Part shown: piece by piece, positions 23,784-35,926 of the stretch
Layout of the letters: every line of letters starts with the position of its first letter
Position numbering within the stretch: position 1 is the stretch's first letter
NCBI GenBank assembly: GCA_015039315.1
Contig: WIDE01000091.1
Span: 62,001-126,000 of the forward strand
Length of the DNA: 64,000 nt
Source of the DNA: Clavulina sp. PMI_390
Lineage: Eukaryota > Basidiomycota > Agaricomycetes > Cantharellales > Hydnaceae
Direction of reading: 5' to 3'
The notes under the pieces: generated by a model
The model's input: the letters and a program-made list of their open reading frames with translations, nothing else
Databases searched by the model: none
What the model was told of the DNA's origin: nothing
Program-made: the position numbers and the translations under genes

Positions 23784-25037
23784 TGCGGGACGCGTCAGCG
23801 ACTGAGAAGGTTCAGAACGAACACTCGTTGTCTTAGGGGAAACCGAAAAAAAAATGCTTTTGTCCAAACGGTTCACACTCGATAGTTAAGGCACACTGCA
23901 AAACCGGACGATTAAGAACGGCTAAACTATCGTTCACTGGGACTCTTGGCTTGGAATGGGGTGTGTGTGTTGGTGAGGAGGATGGACGACGGTGATGGTG
24001 GTTTCCGGTGGGTGCCAAACAGCCGCACGCAGCACGTGATATACTCCTCTTCGCCGGCCATCACGTGATCGCACGATGAGGGCTTTTGCCGTGTTTTTAG
24101 TGGCCATTGGGATATTCTTGTAGGTTGGAAGATAATATTTTACGGGCGAATATTCGGTACTCACTCTAAACAAAGCTCTTTGGCAGTCGCCTGGTGCTTC
24201 CTCTCGTCCTGTGTGGGTGACCCATTCCAGGACTTCCTCGCCCGCCAATGGGATGCCCTGGTAGCATGGTCCGAACGAAATAGCCGAGGCCGGAATCGTG
24301 GTGTATATTCGTCGACGCTTCAGGACGAGTTCGAGATGGAATTCCGGAGTCGCTCCGGTTTGGGAGGGGTCCGGTATGAATGACCGGAACTTTTCTCTCC
24401 CAACACCCACAGCCATACTTTCCTACGCATTTCCCCGAGTATGGAACCTCAACTTTAGCAATGATATCTCGACCAGCATGGGACCGACCGGTGGTCTCAT
24501 CGCACCCAAATAATACTCGCACCTCCTACGATCCACTCAAGCATCTCACCCTCGTTACAGCCACCATGACCGCCCACCGCATACAATGCCTTTATTGCAT
24601 TCATTATCACTGTCTGTAACGCTGGTAACACGGACGGTCCCTCGATCTATAGTACAACTACTCCTTGATCGGCCACGTTTCGTTCGGCGACCGCCCGCAT
24701 CTGTTACTGCTCTACCCCAACGCTCAGTGCTAGCCAATACATAATTTGACCTGTCTACGTTCGTTCAATGGTGTGAGAAATCGAAATAGGAGTACGCTGG
24801 GACGAGTATTTGAGGATGTTGACTCTGACTCGGGAAGTCATCCTGGTCTTTGTCCTCTCCCCCCTTGTTGACAATTGGTGGTGGCCAAAGCTCGTCGCTC
24901 TTTATCGCCCTCTTTTCTCCCTCTCTTTCTTCTCTTCAGTCCATATCTTCATCAGCTATCCCTAGCGGATATAAGCACCTATAGGAGCATTCAAGACTCC
25001 CTTTTTCGACCTCTACTATTGAATTGTATCTTGAACG
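23784..25037. promoter_or_regulatory. Divergent promoter region of PCF11 and the CPL1-like gene
   Basis: No supported gene is present in this 1.25-kb divergent spacer. A pyrimidine-rich block at about 24895-25010 lies just upstream of the CPL1-like start codon, as is usual for fungal 5' leaders. Several short overlapping open frames on both strands have no recognisable content. Confidence 0.4.
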
Positions 25038-26398
25038 ATGCACCACATTCTTACATTTGCTGCCTTTTTTGCGTCTTGGGCGGTTGCTGTCGACTCAGCG
25101 GCTAACTCGAGGAGTACTGTACCACGATCGCTAAGGTGTGTCCATGTCGATGGTACGGGAACATTGTGGTCGGCTCACTGCGCGCTCGTTCTCCTGTGTC
25201 AGACAATTCAACCCACATCGAGCCTCACCCGCTCAACGAAATTCGCCTACAACAGCTGCGTGTGGAACTTGCATCAGCGCTACGTTCAACCCTTCGAGAG
25301 ATCTGGGTGAGTGTGATACTGTTATCGAGCTCACCTCTGGATGGCACAACTGAATGCATCGCCCAACCACAATCACCCGACCCGTCCTACTTTCAGCTCC
25401 CCTTCTCAATATCCCAAGCTCTAAACTCCAGACCATTACCACCCAATGGTGCTTCTGCGAGAACAACATCCCAGGTCAGTATAGAACACGCCTATCGCCC
25501 AACATCACTCTCAAGTCTGTGCTAACTCGATGATTCGCCCATAGCCTTTGTCGATAGCAATGTAGCTGTTCAAGCTGCTGTCGCCCTCACGAGCAAATCT
25601 GATGTCATCGCTGCTATCACTCAACTGGTGAGTGCGCACACTTCCTGATCCCTAGATTGGCCTCGGTCAGCGATTGATTCTGACATCACCGCGCACACAA
25701 CCCCAGTTCAACGAGAACAAAGGCAATCACGCTTGCTCCTCTCCTAGCAACGGCGTCGCTTCGTGCAGCGCAAACTACGCTACATGTTCATTCCAAGTAA
25801 GTGCGCCGTCTCCTGGCTTGACAAGCTCCTCACTGACATTGACATTGCTACTGTGCGTTCCGTAGTGCTCAAACGGTTTCACCGCTTCCTCTGATAAATG
25901 CGTTTGTAATGGATATGTCTGTAACGGTCAATGCCAATCTGCCGAATGCCCTACCACGTCCGCTCGGGCCTTTGCGAATCGTAAGCGACAACTGGCATCC
26001 TGCCCTGAGGGCTACACCATGTGCGGGATCCCTGGGCTGGTGCTGGACGATGACCTCGCGATCGATGCGGGCCTCAGAACGACTAATACGCTTGATACGC
26101 TCGACGCGAGTCGGGGCTACGAGTGTATCGATGCTAGAACCAACGTTGAGAGCTGTGCGTATCTACCTACCTTCCTTTGTCCTCTTGCCCATTTCGCTCA
26201 CTCTGTCACATATATGATGAATTAGGCGGCGGGTGCTCGAACCCTCTCTCCATTTCACCACAGTCTAGAATCGGACAAGACTGTACACAGATCCCGCACG
26301 CCTCCAGCGTGTCGTGCCGCTCGGGAGGATGCGTCGTCGAGGCTTGTGCAAAGGGATGGAAACCGGCTCCTGGGCGTTCTACTTGCGTGCGGTCATGA
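25038..26398 (+). CDS. Secreted cysteine-rich protein with CPL1-like domain
   Basis: Seven exons give a complete reading frame from 25038 to the stop at 26396-26398. The N terminus (MHHILTFAAFFASWAVAVDS) is a signal peptide. The mature part has CGTCISATFNPS, then QWCFCENNIP, a helical stretch (VQAAVALTSKSDVIAAITQL), a Cys-rich segment (CSANYATCSFQC, CVCNGYVCNGQC) and a dibasic RKR site. The C-terminal CPL1-like domain contains GYECIDARTNVESCGGC, DCTQIPHASSVSC and GGCVVEACAKGW. All introns are GT-AG and keep phase. The domain is named after Cryptococcus Cpl1 and is widespread in saprotrophic and plant-associated basidiomycetes. The RKR site just before the C-terminal domain suggests Kex2-type processing. 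Its biological role here is unknown. Confidence 0.8.
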
Positions 26399-27142
26399 GT
26401 TCTATGCGCTGACCGACCTTAGCAAATGCCAGACTGCCACCCCAGTTTCTTTCTTTGTGCCTGCTCGCTCGATCTTATTTCAATTACCTTTGCTTTTTCT
26501 CACGCTCTCACCTCCACAGCAGCCCAGTCTGCTGCCACAAATTCCGATTGGCATTTTCTTTGTGCAATCCTTTTTGCGGCGAACTGTTTGGCCCCTTCAG
26601 TGGGTCAAGTATTTCTACACTTTTAGATGGACTCTTTTTCTTCTCTTCTCTGTCAAGATGGCTTCGCGAGGGCTGAGCTCTCATCCCAGCTACTTCGTGA
26701 GAGCATCACACTCAAGTGTACATACACCCCGGAGTACAGTACCATACCCAAGCAATATAGTACTTGAAGAATCGAGCCGTGCGATCTGCGTAGGTGGTCT
26801 AGACAGATAGAGAAGTCTCAGAAATAGCATCGCGCATCGTGTTAGTAGATTAGAAGTGGAAAAGTATCCATAAGTTATCCTAAAAACATGCATCTATTTT
26901 ACTATACAGTTGCTCGAGGTCGTATCATAATCGAAAGTAAAGAAAGAAGCGAAAAGACAGGGTAAATACAACAAACGAGCACGAGGAGACAGTTCGAGGA
27001 GCAGGAGGGGAGAAAGGAGAAATTCCATGAAGACAGAGAGAGAAATCATGTCGTGAGCCCACATGGGTCAATAAGAAGCGAAAACAAAACGGGGAAATAA
27101 CATGAAAAGAAGAAATAGAAAGAAAATCGAACGAACAATCAG
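26399..27142. other. Convergent 3' flank with purine-rich tract
   Basis: No gene is seen. From about 26930 to 27130 the plus strand is strongly purine-rich (runs of GAAA, GAGG and GGAGAAAGG). It lies between the ends of the CPL1-like gene and the zinc-cluster gene, so it may simply be part of their 3' untranslated regions. Confidence 0.45.
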
Positions 27143-30100
27143 CTAGCTGGCGTTGCTGCGGATATGTTCGATCAGATTGTCCCAGTAGCTAAACTCTGAC
27201 GAATCAGGTCCGATCGTCCCGCTCGCAGCAGCCAGCAAGTCTGAGCTCTCCGTGCGCTGCAGCACAGGCGTATAATGCTGTTGCCCATTCGTATTAGCAA
27301 CGGCACCATCTATACTCGGCATCCCACCAGCATCACCGGCACCACCATACCACCCATTCGTCCCTGCTGCACCTCCCGCCGTCGAACCTAACCCCATGCC
27401 CATCCCACTAGCCGTCGCGTAATTCCCCATATACCCATATCCAAGGCCCCCACTGTCAAAGCCGAGCGTCATGGGGAACCCACCAGTCGCAACCGAGTCC
27501 ATCTGGGCATTATTCACCCAGTTGTCCAGCATGCGCTGCGCAGAAGACGACGAATCTACAGGTGAAAGCGTTGCGCTCCCTCCAGAAGGTTCAGGGGGTC
27601 CGCCACCGGACGGGTGCGCGCGTGATGGCCACGTGGGGCTGGACTGCTGAGACGATGATTGGCCAGGTGACAGCAGACCCGGCGTCGCAAAGGCCGAAGT
27701 CGCACCCGTATGTATCCCTCCACCACCACCGGGCGTACCTGCGCTCATACTCGCACTCGAGTCGGCGCGTGGGCGCGGGACGGGTACAGGGACGCTGCGA
27801 AGGGCCGATATCCGGCCCTTCCCTCCTTCCCCATCATCGTCGCGATCATGGTGCAGTTCTCGTCGGCGCGAAGAAGTAGGAGGGGAGTGTAGAGGTTCGC
27901 CTGCTGCGACGGAAAGCGATTTGCTCTTGAGAAGCTCGATGATCTTGAGCTCGCGGCGAGTCGTCTCGTCGATCTGAGGCAAGTTCGCATGATCGGTAAG
28001 GAAGCTATCGAGGATTCGGTGCATCGCCTTCGCATCAGGGCCGTGAGGACTAGCAGAGAAGCGAGAAGCAGGTCAGATGATCGCGTATCCCATATTATAG
28101 TACGTGGATCAACAAGACAAACTCACTCAATCGCTAGTGAGATCCCGCTGATCATGGCACTCTGGAATTCACGATACCCTCCACCAACGCACCGAAGCAC
28201 ATCAGGGTGCGTCGCCTTCTTGAACGCTTGCCTAATCTCCCAATCCTTCTGCGCAGAATCAAAGCATGCCTTTCGTGAATAAGCAAAGCGATCCGAGTCG
28301 AGCTTCCTCAGCATGTACGGTCGGTGCAGACTGATCCTGACAAAGAATATCTCTGAGATGATCAAGAAGCGGTGAGGGGCGATGAATGGGTGGGTAGCGT
28401 CAAGCGATGTATCAGGATCAGGGGCATAGTGTGGAGGAAGCGAGTCTGCGAATCCTGTGAGCTCTTCGTCGAGCGCGATGACGTCGTGGTAGTGTGACGG
28501 TCTCACTTGCTGGAAGTGCCGCACGATCTTTCCAATAATGCGTGCAAGAGAGTATCGGAGGATGGCAAAAGTCATTGGGGTAGGCTGCTTGAGCGGTAAT
28601 GAGGGAGGTATGCGGATGTGCTGATGTGGGCCCATGAGGAAGGCATCTGTGGCGTTCGTTGGAGGATGCGAGTCGCAGAACTCATCCAACACGGCGGGCG
28701 GGCGACCCAAGACAAGTGCATGCGAGCGGTCGGCATGGTATAAATAGGACCATATTCGTCGTCGATATTCGGTCTGGAAAGCATCGAGCCCAAGCTTGGC
28801 TCCATCACGATGCAGTCCCAACGCCAGTCCCGTGCGCACAGCTGTCCCCAGAGTGTTCCAGCTCTCGGAGATTCTTCGGTCGGCGGTAAGGAAGCGAGAG
28901 ATAAGAAGGCGGGCGAGGACAAGTTCGAGTGATTCTCCAACAGCGGCTGCCACGAGGAGGGCATTTTGTGCTGTGGCGGACAGGCAATCAATGGATTAAT
29001 AACCCAGATGGTGCTATTCAGAAACAGAGTGATGATGGCACATACCCAACCAGTAATATCGCAGGCTGTTGGACCTTCGACTTGCATCGTCATTCGACAG
29101 TGATGCTGGGCCGAGACGAACTGCGGTTGCCAGAACGATGAAAAGCAAAGGAAGGAAACGAAGGTCGATAGCATGGGAACGATGAGTTGCAGACATCAGA
29201 GCCTCGTACGATGCTCTGAATTGGGGTTCCTATGGGAGGAAAAACGAAGCCAACTCATAAGGACATGCATGACACGGGAACTAGGCGGGCGGGAATGGGG
29301 TCGAGGGAGGTATATACTGACGAAGATAGGGTAGCGTGTGTAGTTGATTGCTCTGAAAAAGAAATCAATAAGCTTGTCGGCGTCGGGTTTGGAGGGGAGT
29401 GCATGGATGAGCTCGTCGAGTTTTTGCGGCGAGACACCATAATCGTGGATCATCTGCAGGAACTTGTCAGCCGCTATGGCGGCCTCGTCGATCGTCGGAG
29501 CCTGTGCATTTGCGTGAAACTGGGGATACGGCGGCGTCAGTTGGGGAAGGGACAGGGTCGAGTCAAGCAGCGGAAATGACTCGCCTGCTCTAGAATGGGC
29601 GCTGCGTTCACGCTCCCCAGTGCCTCATCACCAAAAAACGGACCACTTTGGTCCTGCAGTGTTCCCACTGCACTCGGCAGTTCATCTTCCCTGAGCTGAT
29701 CTTCATGCGAGCTCTCGGGCGAGTGTTCCCTCAGAGGAGCAAGTGTCATGATCGATGGAGGAGGTTTGACATCGCTGGGGCCAGGAGAGGAGTCTCTTGC
29801 ACTCAAGCTTCCACTAGCATATTGTGGCAAGGCAATCTCTATGATGCGTTCGACGCGAGACAGGCGGGCGTGCAGATCGCCTTCTGCTTTGCCTGGTTGG
29901 TATGCATGACATAGTTCGGGGACTTTGCGGGCGATGCAGTGCCCGCATGGTTGTTGGCGATCGCACTACGGAGGTCACACAGAGACAAAACATACGCAGA
30001 GACATTAGTGATTGTAGTGGGCGGGGAGTACGGGAGAGGTCAAGTAACCCAAAGAACCCTACAGTTCGTTCTAAAAAGTGGAAAGGCTCGCCTTTTGCTT

Positions 30101-30305
30101 CCGCCTATGACATTCCGAGCAACTAAAGCTCACTGCAGAGCCAGCAAAGCAAGACGATAAGGCTAGGGCGGCTTGAGGAGACGAGATTATATTTACCTCT
30201 TGATCGCTTCTTCTTCTCGTTGTTTCCATTTCCCAAATGGGTGCTCTTGCGTTTGGCTGGCACGCCGATCGGGCTGTCGTGGTCGGAGGGGGATGGGGAG
30301 GCCAT
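27143..30305 (-). CDS. Zn2Cys6 transcription factor with fungal_trans domain
   Basis: Translation starts at 30305 (MASPSPSDHDSPIGVPAKRK). The zinc cluster is assembled across introns: VSFSCSECHRRKQK, then CDRQQPCGHCIARKVPELC, giving C-x2-C-x6-C-x5-C-x2-C-x8-C. A short coiled-coil-like stretch follows (HARLSRVERIIEIALPQYA). The regulatory fungal_trans domain occupies about 28953-28123, with WNTLGTAVRTGLALGLHRDG and RRRIWSYLYHADRSHALVLG as its characteristic segments. A long Gly/Ser-rich C-terminal tail ends at 27143. Such proteins are nuclear DNA-binding regulators; the target genes cannot be read from sequence. The intron inside the zinc cluster appears to use a GC donor (AAG/GCGAGC) with a normal AG acceptor. 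The start lies only 163 bp from the divergent MED17 start. Confidence 0.88.
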
Positions 30306-30468
30306 TCTCCTGTAGGGGGAGAAGTGACTCACTGGGTCGGTCACGCAGACAAGGTTGGGAGTAGTAAGAAAGAAGCCCTTAAGCGGCCCGTGACTCGGTG
30401 CCAAACAGGCCACAATACCGTGACCTTCTATTCATTCTTTGTGAACTTCCATTGTTATTCCTGGGTTC
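30306..30468. promoter_or_regulatory. Short shared promoter between zinc-cluster gene and MED17
   Basis: The two genes are transcribed away from each other and their start codons are separated by 163 bp, so the promoters must overlap. No TATA box was found. Confidence 0.45.
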
Positions 30469-33400
30469 ATGGCCACCACCTCCTCATCCGCATTCAAGCT
30501 TTCACTAGAGCCACTGTATCTGCGCGATAATGGCGCACTTGTGCAAGATATCGTCGATGGGAAGCCCGTACTTGAACAGTCTGTCACGTTGATATCCTGG
30601 AGATGCAAGCCACTCATCCAATGTTAGGAAGAAGGCCACCTCGACCAAACTTCGTGAAGACATAGCAAGGATACATGCCGAACGCGGTCCTGACATCTCA
30701 CAACTAACGATCGATAACGTCGAAGACCCTGAGAGCGATGTGGAGTCCGATGCTGGAGGCGACGACAACGATGAGGACGAGGACGAGGATTTACCCAAAC
30801 ATCTGAAATCGGGGGCACCCATGCCTTTTGCCGATCTGGTGAAAATGCGAGACGAAATATCAGCTGACATTCAGTGAGTAATGCCCTGAAATCTTCTTTC
30901 TCACATGCCCAATGCAACTGACCTCGTTGCAAGTCAGACAAGCATACACCTGTTGCAGATCAAGGAGGTTGTAGATATCCTTCTAGGCGTGCCACCCCAG
31001 CCTGCCGCAGAACCACCGACCCAACCGAACGCCGCTCCTAATGGCACTGCACCAGCGCCCGAGGCACGATCTATCACCATGATGCCATCCACCATGGAAC
31101 CCTCTGAGCCCAAAACGTCTGTTCAAGCCACCAACGTCCGAGTGATGCTAGGGACAAAGGACGCGCTAGTGGACTCTGCCTCAGATACCCTCTTCAGAGC
31201 TGCCACGACCATCGCCACTCGCACCGAGAACAGCGAAGACAGATGGGTACAAGCGATCCAGGCAAGACGAGCCCATTGGACCCTCTTGCCTCAACGGCTA
31301 CCTCTACCCCCGCACTTGGCTGGAAGACAAGATTCGTCGCTTCCGCGCAACTTTCTCGTTTCTTTCGCCCTCGAAGATTGTTCGTCGACTTCCTAATGAC
31401 TTTCGCTGCTTGAGCACCTCGCTGACATCCGATTTTGTTCAGCCGCCCCGTTATTCCGACGACGAGCGACGGCTTCTTTCGCAGATCAAGCTCAATCCAC
31501 CTCAAACGGGAACCTGGTGTTTCCTTCATATCCTCGACGCCGCCTTCAGGCAAAGCTCACGAGGCAACTCGCCAACGGCTCCGAGGCAGTCTCTCATGGT
31601 ATAATAGACCTCTCTGGGGCTGGGGATCAACACAGCGACAATAGTGGATCGAGCGCAGAGTCAATGCATCAACGGTTACTCGCTGCGCAGAGGGAGGTTG
31701 TTGACGAGGAAATATTCGCCCTTGTGAGATGTCTCAGATCCTCGTACAGCCTTCTGCCAATGCTCATCACTAACATCGACAGCTTGTGCAAGAAGCAGCT
31801 ACGTTCCCGAGCGCTGCGGCTTCTGTCTCTGAGCGCCGCGTGAACGTCATAGCATCCCCTGATACCTCGCTCGCTCTTGAACTGGTGTGTATTAGTCCTT
31901 GTTGGAATCCTCTGCCGGGCCTGACCGTTGTCCACTTATCCCTCTGCCATCCGCCCTGACCCATAGATTGATGCTTCCTCCCTTCCCGATTCCCAACCCT
32001 CGTCACAAAACATCACTTCATCTCAGTCGACGAGCAAGCCAGCCCACAAAGAAGACGACGAAGACGGCATCCTCACCACACTCATCCTCCACATCCTCAC
32101 GCTCCTCCTCATCCGCACACACCGATCCAAGCGCCTCTTCGCACACATCAAATCAGGCTCTTCATCACTCAAAAAAGGAAGCGCCATATCGTCCTTACGG
32201 ATCGACGACATCGCGTCAGGCCCACTTCCCACGGGCGGACCAACTCCATCTGCAAAAGGGTCAGCGGCGGCGGGAGCGGTATGGCACCCTCCGCCCGTAC
32301 TGGCACCGATCATCTCGCTTCTCCAGTATCGCACGTTTTGCGCCTCGTTGCATGCGGATCTGAGCACGCTTGAGAGGGAGGTGAAGATGATGGGCTTTAG
32401 ATGTGAGCTGCTTTGGATACCTGTCGGTGAGCGTGCGGAAGAGGTTGTCAAGATGCTTGAGAGGGTCGATCCTGGTGGAGCTGCGCGTGTCAGCGTGACT
32501 GGAGGTGTAGGGGAGGATGCTGGGATCACGCTGAGTGGAGAAGCGGTTTTATGGGTTGATCATAGGTGCATTCAACTCTCTGTGTGGTTTCGCTACTACT
32601 AAGGCTACGATCTCGCGACTGACTTTCACTTGACATTATATCCGACCAACATCAGTCTACCGATTCGCTTCACCTTTTCGTCCCCAACATCCCTCACCCT
32701 CCACCTTCCCGCGTCCACACTCCCTACACCATCGCTGTCCACCATGCGCAGCTTCCTCGTATCCGAGATTCAGCTTACCCTGCTAGAACGCGTGTGTGAC
32801 GAAGGCACGAGTAAATTTGGGGGCGTGCGATGGGCAATGGACCGCATGCAGGCAGTGGTGGTAGGGCGATGGGAGCAAGGAGACAAGGATGTTGATCTGT
32901 GAGTACTAATTTAGTGTTCGCTCTTGTTCGCTGTGGGGAACCTCACCAGTCATTAATTTGATCGATTTATTCGTTACTGATTATAAATGCATTCTCTTAC
33001 TAGAGAGGTCACGGTGGAGATCTCAGCAAAGACCCTTCTCGCGAGCGCACGGATCACCTCGGTGCTCACGTTGACTAAGCCACCCAACTCTGCGTCATCT
33101 TCAGAGTTGATGTTTAGCGCCCCAGCGAAACCCGCACCGATCACTCAAGTAGACCTGTACATCAACGGTCGTGCTCAAGCTCCAACGACAACTTCCGCGC
33201 AATCATCGTCATCCACCAACAAGCCTAAGCCCGAACGTTCATCCTCATCTTCCGTTTCAGTCTTCGGACTGGGAACTAGTGCGAGCACCGCACCAACAAT
33301 CAAGCAAGAGCAGCAAGAGCCTACCAAGATTGATGAGGACATGGGTGCAGGTAGTAAGGAAGGAGAAGCAGTTGGCGAGAAGAAGCCTTTATTGGAGTGG

Positions 33401-33493
33401 TTTGGTGCAGTTGTGAAGGATGTCTTAGGGAAAAGCGTTGGTGCTGCTGGGCCAAGCATAGGCGCTAATTCTAGTGTGAAGGCTGCCGCCTGA
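30469..33493 (+). CDS. MED17: Mediator complex subunit 17
   Basis: MED17 (yeast Srb4) is a core subunit of the Mediator head module that links activators to RNA polymerase II. The start at 30469 gives KLSLEPLYLRDNGALVQDI, the usual fungal N terminus. Further family segments are MPFADLVKMRDEI, the region RWVQAIQARRAHWTLLPQRL followed by NFLVSFALED, and LLAAQREVVDEEIFAL. After another intron comes ASVSERRVNVIASPDTSLAL. Later exons include VWHPPPVLAPIISLLQYRTF and EVTVEISAKTLLASARITSV. An acidic stretch (EDEDEDLPK) occurs near the N terminus. The protein ends SIGANSSVKAAA at 33493. Some exon junctions between 31390 and 31460, and around 32570, were not fully resolved. Identification rests on the ordered series of motifs. 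Confidence 0.83.
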
Positions 33494-33766
33494 TGCACTC
33501 ATACAAATCAATTACTGGGCTATCCCATGTGTGTCTCGAGGAATCCTCTTGTATGCTATCGCAACGAGTGCTAACCTTACAATACATGCAACGCGTACGA
33601 CGAATATATCTAAAATGTGTTGTCAAAAGCGATAGAGAATGCTACATTTTAAACCAAATTCAGTGAAGTAGTCCCTTCGCGGCGATCGCAAGGGCAAATT
33701 AGGGTTAGGGTTAGCCCAAAATATAGCAAAACCGAATAGGGCTCCCCGAGGGGAAACCCGTAACAA
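33494..33766. other. Spacer with telomere-like TTAGGG units
   Basis: This lies between the 3' ends of MED17 and the U2 snRNA gene. It contains an interstitial telomere-like tract (TTAGGGTTAGGGTTAG, 33699-33714). A strong hairpin (GGGTTTCCCCTCGGGGAGCCC on the minus strand, about 33738-33758) lies just beyond the U2 3' end. Confidence 0.6.
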
Positions 33767-33947
33767 CGCCCGCCGATATGTGCAGTAGCGGGGTCATAGC
33801 GTGAATAGTCGTGCAAGCAGAGGACCAAAGCACAGGGCGGCAAAAATAAGATAACCATATAGACCCCGGTGGGGTCGTATTAGTGGTTAAACTAATAAGA
33901 ACAGATACTACACTTGATCTAAGCCAAAAGGCCCGAGTGGTGAAGAT
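33767..33947 (-). ncRNA. U2 spliceosomal snRNA
   Basis: Read on the minus strand from about 33947, the sequence begins ATCTTCACCACTCGGGCC, then TTTTGGCTTAGATCAAGTG and TAGTATCTGTTCTTATTAG. This includes the invariant U2 branch-point recognition sequence GTGTAGTATCTGTTC. Stem-loop IIa (TATTAGTTTAACCACTAATA) and IIb (GACCCCACCGGGGTC) follow. The Sm site is ATTTTTG (about 33842-33848). A stem-loop III-like segment (GGTC...GACC) and stem-loop IV (CCCGCTACTGCACATATCG closed by GCGGG) end near 33767, giving about 181 nt, the normal size. All elements are in canonical order, so the gene looks intact. The 5' and 3' ends are placed to within a few bases by homology. Confidence 0.93.
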
Positions 33948-35864
33948 TATTAACACGCTTTGAGGACAGCTTTTATAGGTTGTGGGGAGTGCGCCGTGCG
34001 CGGCATCCTTTGTTTGTATGAAATACTGACGGCGGCGCTTGGATTTTCCTCTACGGCGATCACTTCAGACGTTGGAAATAGCAACCAAATGCTACGACTC
34101 TGGCGAGAATTCATAAAAATCTTAGATGAAAAGATAGGCACAGCCGGTGGGGTAGTGAAGGGTAAATAAAGCGATATATCTCCGGGTTTGGAGACAGGTA
34201 CGAACAATTTGGAGACGTAACGGACATGAACGTAAGGCAACGGCGGACGATACGTTACAATCGGAAAATATAGATGAAATGGTCAATAAAATATTCACCG
34301 AGGAACGACCTAACGAGTGCGCGTACGCGTGATCGAGTAATATCGGGGACAACACCGGCTAGGCCACAGGCGCTCGTAGTTGAAGTACACATCCCACAAA
34401 GCGGAAGCCAAACTAAGTGAACAAGACTAAATTGTCTCAATGTGCTCGCCACGGATAAGTCGGCTCTCCTGAATAGTTCTATGCCGCCTTACTCTCTTGG
34501 CACAACACGAGCCTCTCTCTGGTCCGCAGCAGACCAGGTGATAGCTACATTCCTTAGCGGACGGCAATTAACGCAATAGGCTTGCAAGGTAATGCGCGTC
34601 ACCCGTGCGTAATCCGATCATCTATGGTCAGGTGAGCTCTATGCCTCGAGGACCAAAGCAATATCCAGAGCCGCCGGCTTGCGAGCAGCGGCGCACGCTG
34701 ATGACAGGATGAACCATCTGGGGAACTCTGGTAACTCGGCACAGAAGTGTGCGGAAGCGAGCATGGCAGCATGCTGACAAGACAACCGTGTGAGAGTTAG
34801 TGTTAGGTATTATCACCCATGCCTATACTGTCACTCGCTCAAGTAGAGCCAAGATGTTTCAGATGAGAGACACAAAGCTTGATGGAGCCATTGAAATCGG
34901 GCTGCTGAACTGATCTCGAGTTGAGGCTTGGCATCAGCCAAGCCCATTGGAGTTATTTGTGTAGGTAGGCAGTGATCGGACAAGACCAAGGGGTGAATCA
35001 TTGATCTACGAAACAGGTCATAGCATCAAGATTAATATTCTCAAGTTTGACAGCGGGCTAATGTCAAAGAGTTTATTACGCCCAGCCAACCTGCATAGGT
35101 CCATATTTATAGACGGAAGATGTTGCCAAGAACGACGGGCCAACAGGATACAGGAGGACAGAGCTAAACAGGCCAAGGTAGCCTGGCATGCATACGATGC
35201 CACCGAGCCACCGCATTTGCGCCAGTGGACCTCAGCAGACACCATTAATGAGAATCCCTGACAGTAGGGACAATATGGATACTCATGTTGATTGGAGAGG
35301 TTACTTCGGTTCCGAGCCAAGCTCAGACTAACAGCCACCAACAGCACACAAACATGACATGCTTCTCCATCCCTCCCCGCAGCTCAGACCGGGATACTTG
35401 CCCATTTTGGGCATCGGTTAAGGGAGATACGCATATCGAGGCGATTACATGCCCAAGCCGCCGAGATATGCGCGGCCTGAGCAAAGGCAAAACCTCCGAT
35501 GGTTTGATGTCTGGTAATAGTGGTGATAAATTGTCGCCGCGAATCCTGCTAATGATGAACAGTGGTTAAATTAATAACCCATGCGGTCTTGACAATCCTA
35601 TCTGCGAGCTATAATTGATCTCCATAGCAAGTCTTGGCGAAGATTTTGGGACATTTCGCCGGATCATTGAATCCCTTCTGTTCCTCGTCGCCTTGACATG
35701 ATATTGATTGGTCTCCATGAATCTCCGTCGCCGTTCTGAGCGCTCCGCTTCTCGCTTGGTCTTGGCACATTCACTCGAATCCCTTGGCGCTGCTGCCGTC
35801 GGCGTCGATGCTTTCATTGTACTTGTTTGGAGCCTCCTCCTACAGCCTAATATAGTCGAATCCT
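33948..35864. other. 1.9-kb stretch without a recognisable gene
   Basis: This includes the upstream region of the U2 gene and the promoter of the thaumatin-like gene. Short open frames on both strands (for example 33960-34169 plus and 35018-35347 minus) show no recognisable motif or exon partners. No tRNA, repeat pair or transposon signature was found. Confidence 0.45.
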
Positions 35865-35871
35865 TATAAAA
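35865..35871 (+). promoter_or_regulatory. TATA box of the thaumatin-like gene
   Basis: TATAAAA lies 56 bp before the start codon at 35927. That leaves room for a transcription start about 30 bp downstream and a short pyrimidine-rich leader. Confidence 0.6.
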
Positions 35872-35926
35872 CCAGCTCCACAGCACCCTGCCCTGATCAG
35901 CACTCCAGCCCCACAGTTGCATAGCA

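Noticed and set aside
32023..32529. 168-codon minus-strand frame
   Set aside because: It is antisense to a well-supported MED17 exon.
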